Assembly: GCA_900765975.1 (NCBI GenBank)
Contig: CAAFTS010000096.1
Coordinates: 1 to 6,586 of the forward strand
Direction: 5' to 3'
Source: Lachnospiraceae bacterium
Lineage (GTDB): Bacteria; Bacillota; Clostridia; Lachnospirales; Lachnospiraceae
DNA: 6,586 nucleotides
In this document: positions 5,994-6,586 of the stretch, one piece after another
Position numbering within the stretch: the first letter of the stretch is position 1
Layout: each line of letters begins with the position of its first letter
The notes under the pieces: model-generated
The model's database searches: none
Seen by the model: the letters and a program-made list of their open reading frames with translations, nothing else
Told to the model about the DNA's origin: nothing
Position numbers and translations under genes: made by a program

Positions 5994-6586
5994 ATGTTAC
6001 AGATTATTTTGACACTTTCGATTTTTGTGATAGTGGTCATTCCGATGGGGAAATATATGTACCATATCGCAACAAAACAAAAGACTTTTGCTGATAAAGT
6101 TTTTAATCCTATTGATCGTTGTATTTATAAGATTTGTGGAATTAAAGGCGAAGATATGGGGTGGAAGAAATATGCATTGACCTTGCTCTTGGTAAATGCA
6201 GTTATGGTATTTATAGGTTATGCAATTTTAAGACTGCAAAGCATCCTGTTTTTGAATCCGAATGGGATTTCAAATATGGAGCCGACACTTTCCTTTAATA
6301 CGATTATCAGCTTTATGACGAATACAAACCTGCAGCACTACTCAGGAGAAAGCGGTCTTTCTTATGTGGCACAGATGTGTGTCATTATTTTTATGATGTT
6401 TACATCAGCGGCAACAGGTTATGCGGCATGTATGGCATTCTGCCGAGGACTGGCTGGAAAGAAAATTGGAAACTTCTATGAAGACATGATAAGAATTACA
6501 ACAAGAATTTTAATTCCAGTATCTTTTATCGTTGGTTTATTATTGGTAAGCCAGGGGACACCACAGACATTACAAGGGAACTTTAC
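5994..6586 (+). CDS. kdpA: Potassium-transporting ATPase subunit A, KdpA (5' part, cut by the window edge)
   Basis: KdpA is the potassium-binding, channel-like subunit of the high-affinity KdpFABC pump in the cytoplasmic membrane; KdpB supplies the ATP hydrolysis. The 197 complete codons present start with a membrane helix (residues 2-17) and the conserved PMGKYM turn. A pore-loop motif TNTNLQHYSGE (109-119) matches the first selectivity-filter region of KdpA, with Leu where the E. coli protein has Trp. FTSAATGYAACMAF and a following charged FYEDMIRITTRILIP stretch are also typical. Full-length KdpA is about 550-600 residues, so roughly one third is visible, with no frameshift in this part. 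Expression is usually induced by potassium shortage through KdpDE or c-di-AMP; neither regulator is visible here. kdpB and kdpC are expected just beyond the right edge. Confidence 0.95.
   Translation, partial: MLQIILTLSIFVIVVIPMGKYMYHIATKQKTFADKVFNPIDRCIYKICGIKGEDMGWKKYALTLLLVNAVMVFIGYAILRLQSILFLNPNGISNMEPTLSFNTIISFMTNTNLQHYSGESGLSYVAQMCVIIFMMFTSAATGYAACMAFCRGLAGKKIGNFYEDMIRITTRILIPVSFIVGLLLVSQGTPQTLQGNF

Overview
The window looks like chromosomal DNA of a low-GC, Gram-positive gut Firmicute, most likely a Lachnospiraceae-type clostridium. This is an inference from AGGAGG-type ribosome binding sites, A+T-rich intergenic DNA, a KTGD-type sortase tail, and a giant multimodular glycosidase typical of fibre-degrading gut clostridia. 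No sequence search was possible, so genus and species are left open.

Positions 55-5367 (most of the window) are one plus-strand gene for a secreted, wall-anchored 1770-residue arabinoxylan-type hydrolase. The domain order read from the protein is: signal peptide, GH43 module 1, first strand of a ConA-like beta-sandwich, two CBM22-like modules, the rest of the ConA-like domain, a cohesin-like beta-sandwich, GH43 module 2, CBM6-like module, FIVAR helical module, X2-like Ig-fold module, Gly/Asn/Ser-rich linker, and a sortase signal (VKTGD, hydrophobic segment, KRKR tail). Both GH43 modules keep an apparent Asp/Asp/Glu catalytic set. The two catalytic units probably remove different side groups or xylose units from arabinoxylan at the cell surface. 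A strong intrinsic terminator at 5405-5451 closes this transcription unit.

Positions 5452-6586 hold the start of an unrelated potassium-uptake locus on the same strand. It comprises a 63-residue membrane protein of unknown function (5565-5756), a 34-residue KdpF-like membrane peptide (5878-5982), and the first 197 codons of kdpA (5994 to the window edge). The kdpF-like stop codon lies inside the kdpA ribosome binding site, so these two are translationally close. kdpB, kdpC and any kdpDE regulator would be expected beyond the right edge.

The minus strand shows no convincing gene; its open frames lie almost entirely antisense to the large hydrolase gene. I see no tRNA, rRNA, CRISPR, transposase or recognisable riboswitch. 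The most unusual points are the CBM pair that appears to interrupt the ConA-like domain of the first GH43 unit, the cohesin-like domain placed inside a sortase-anchored enzyme, and the unnamed small membrane protein preceding kdp. I do not see clear evidence of an entirely new system.
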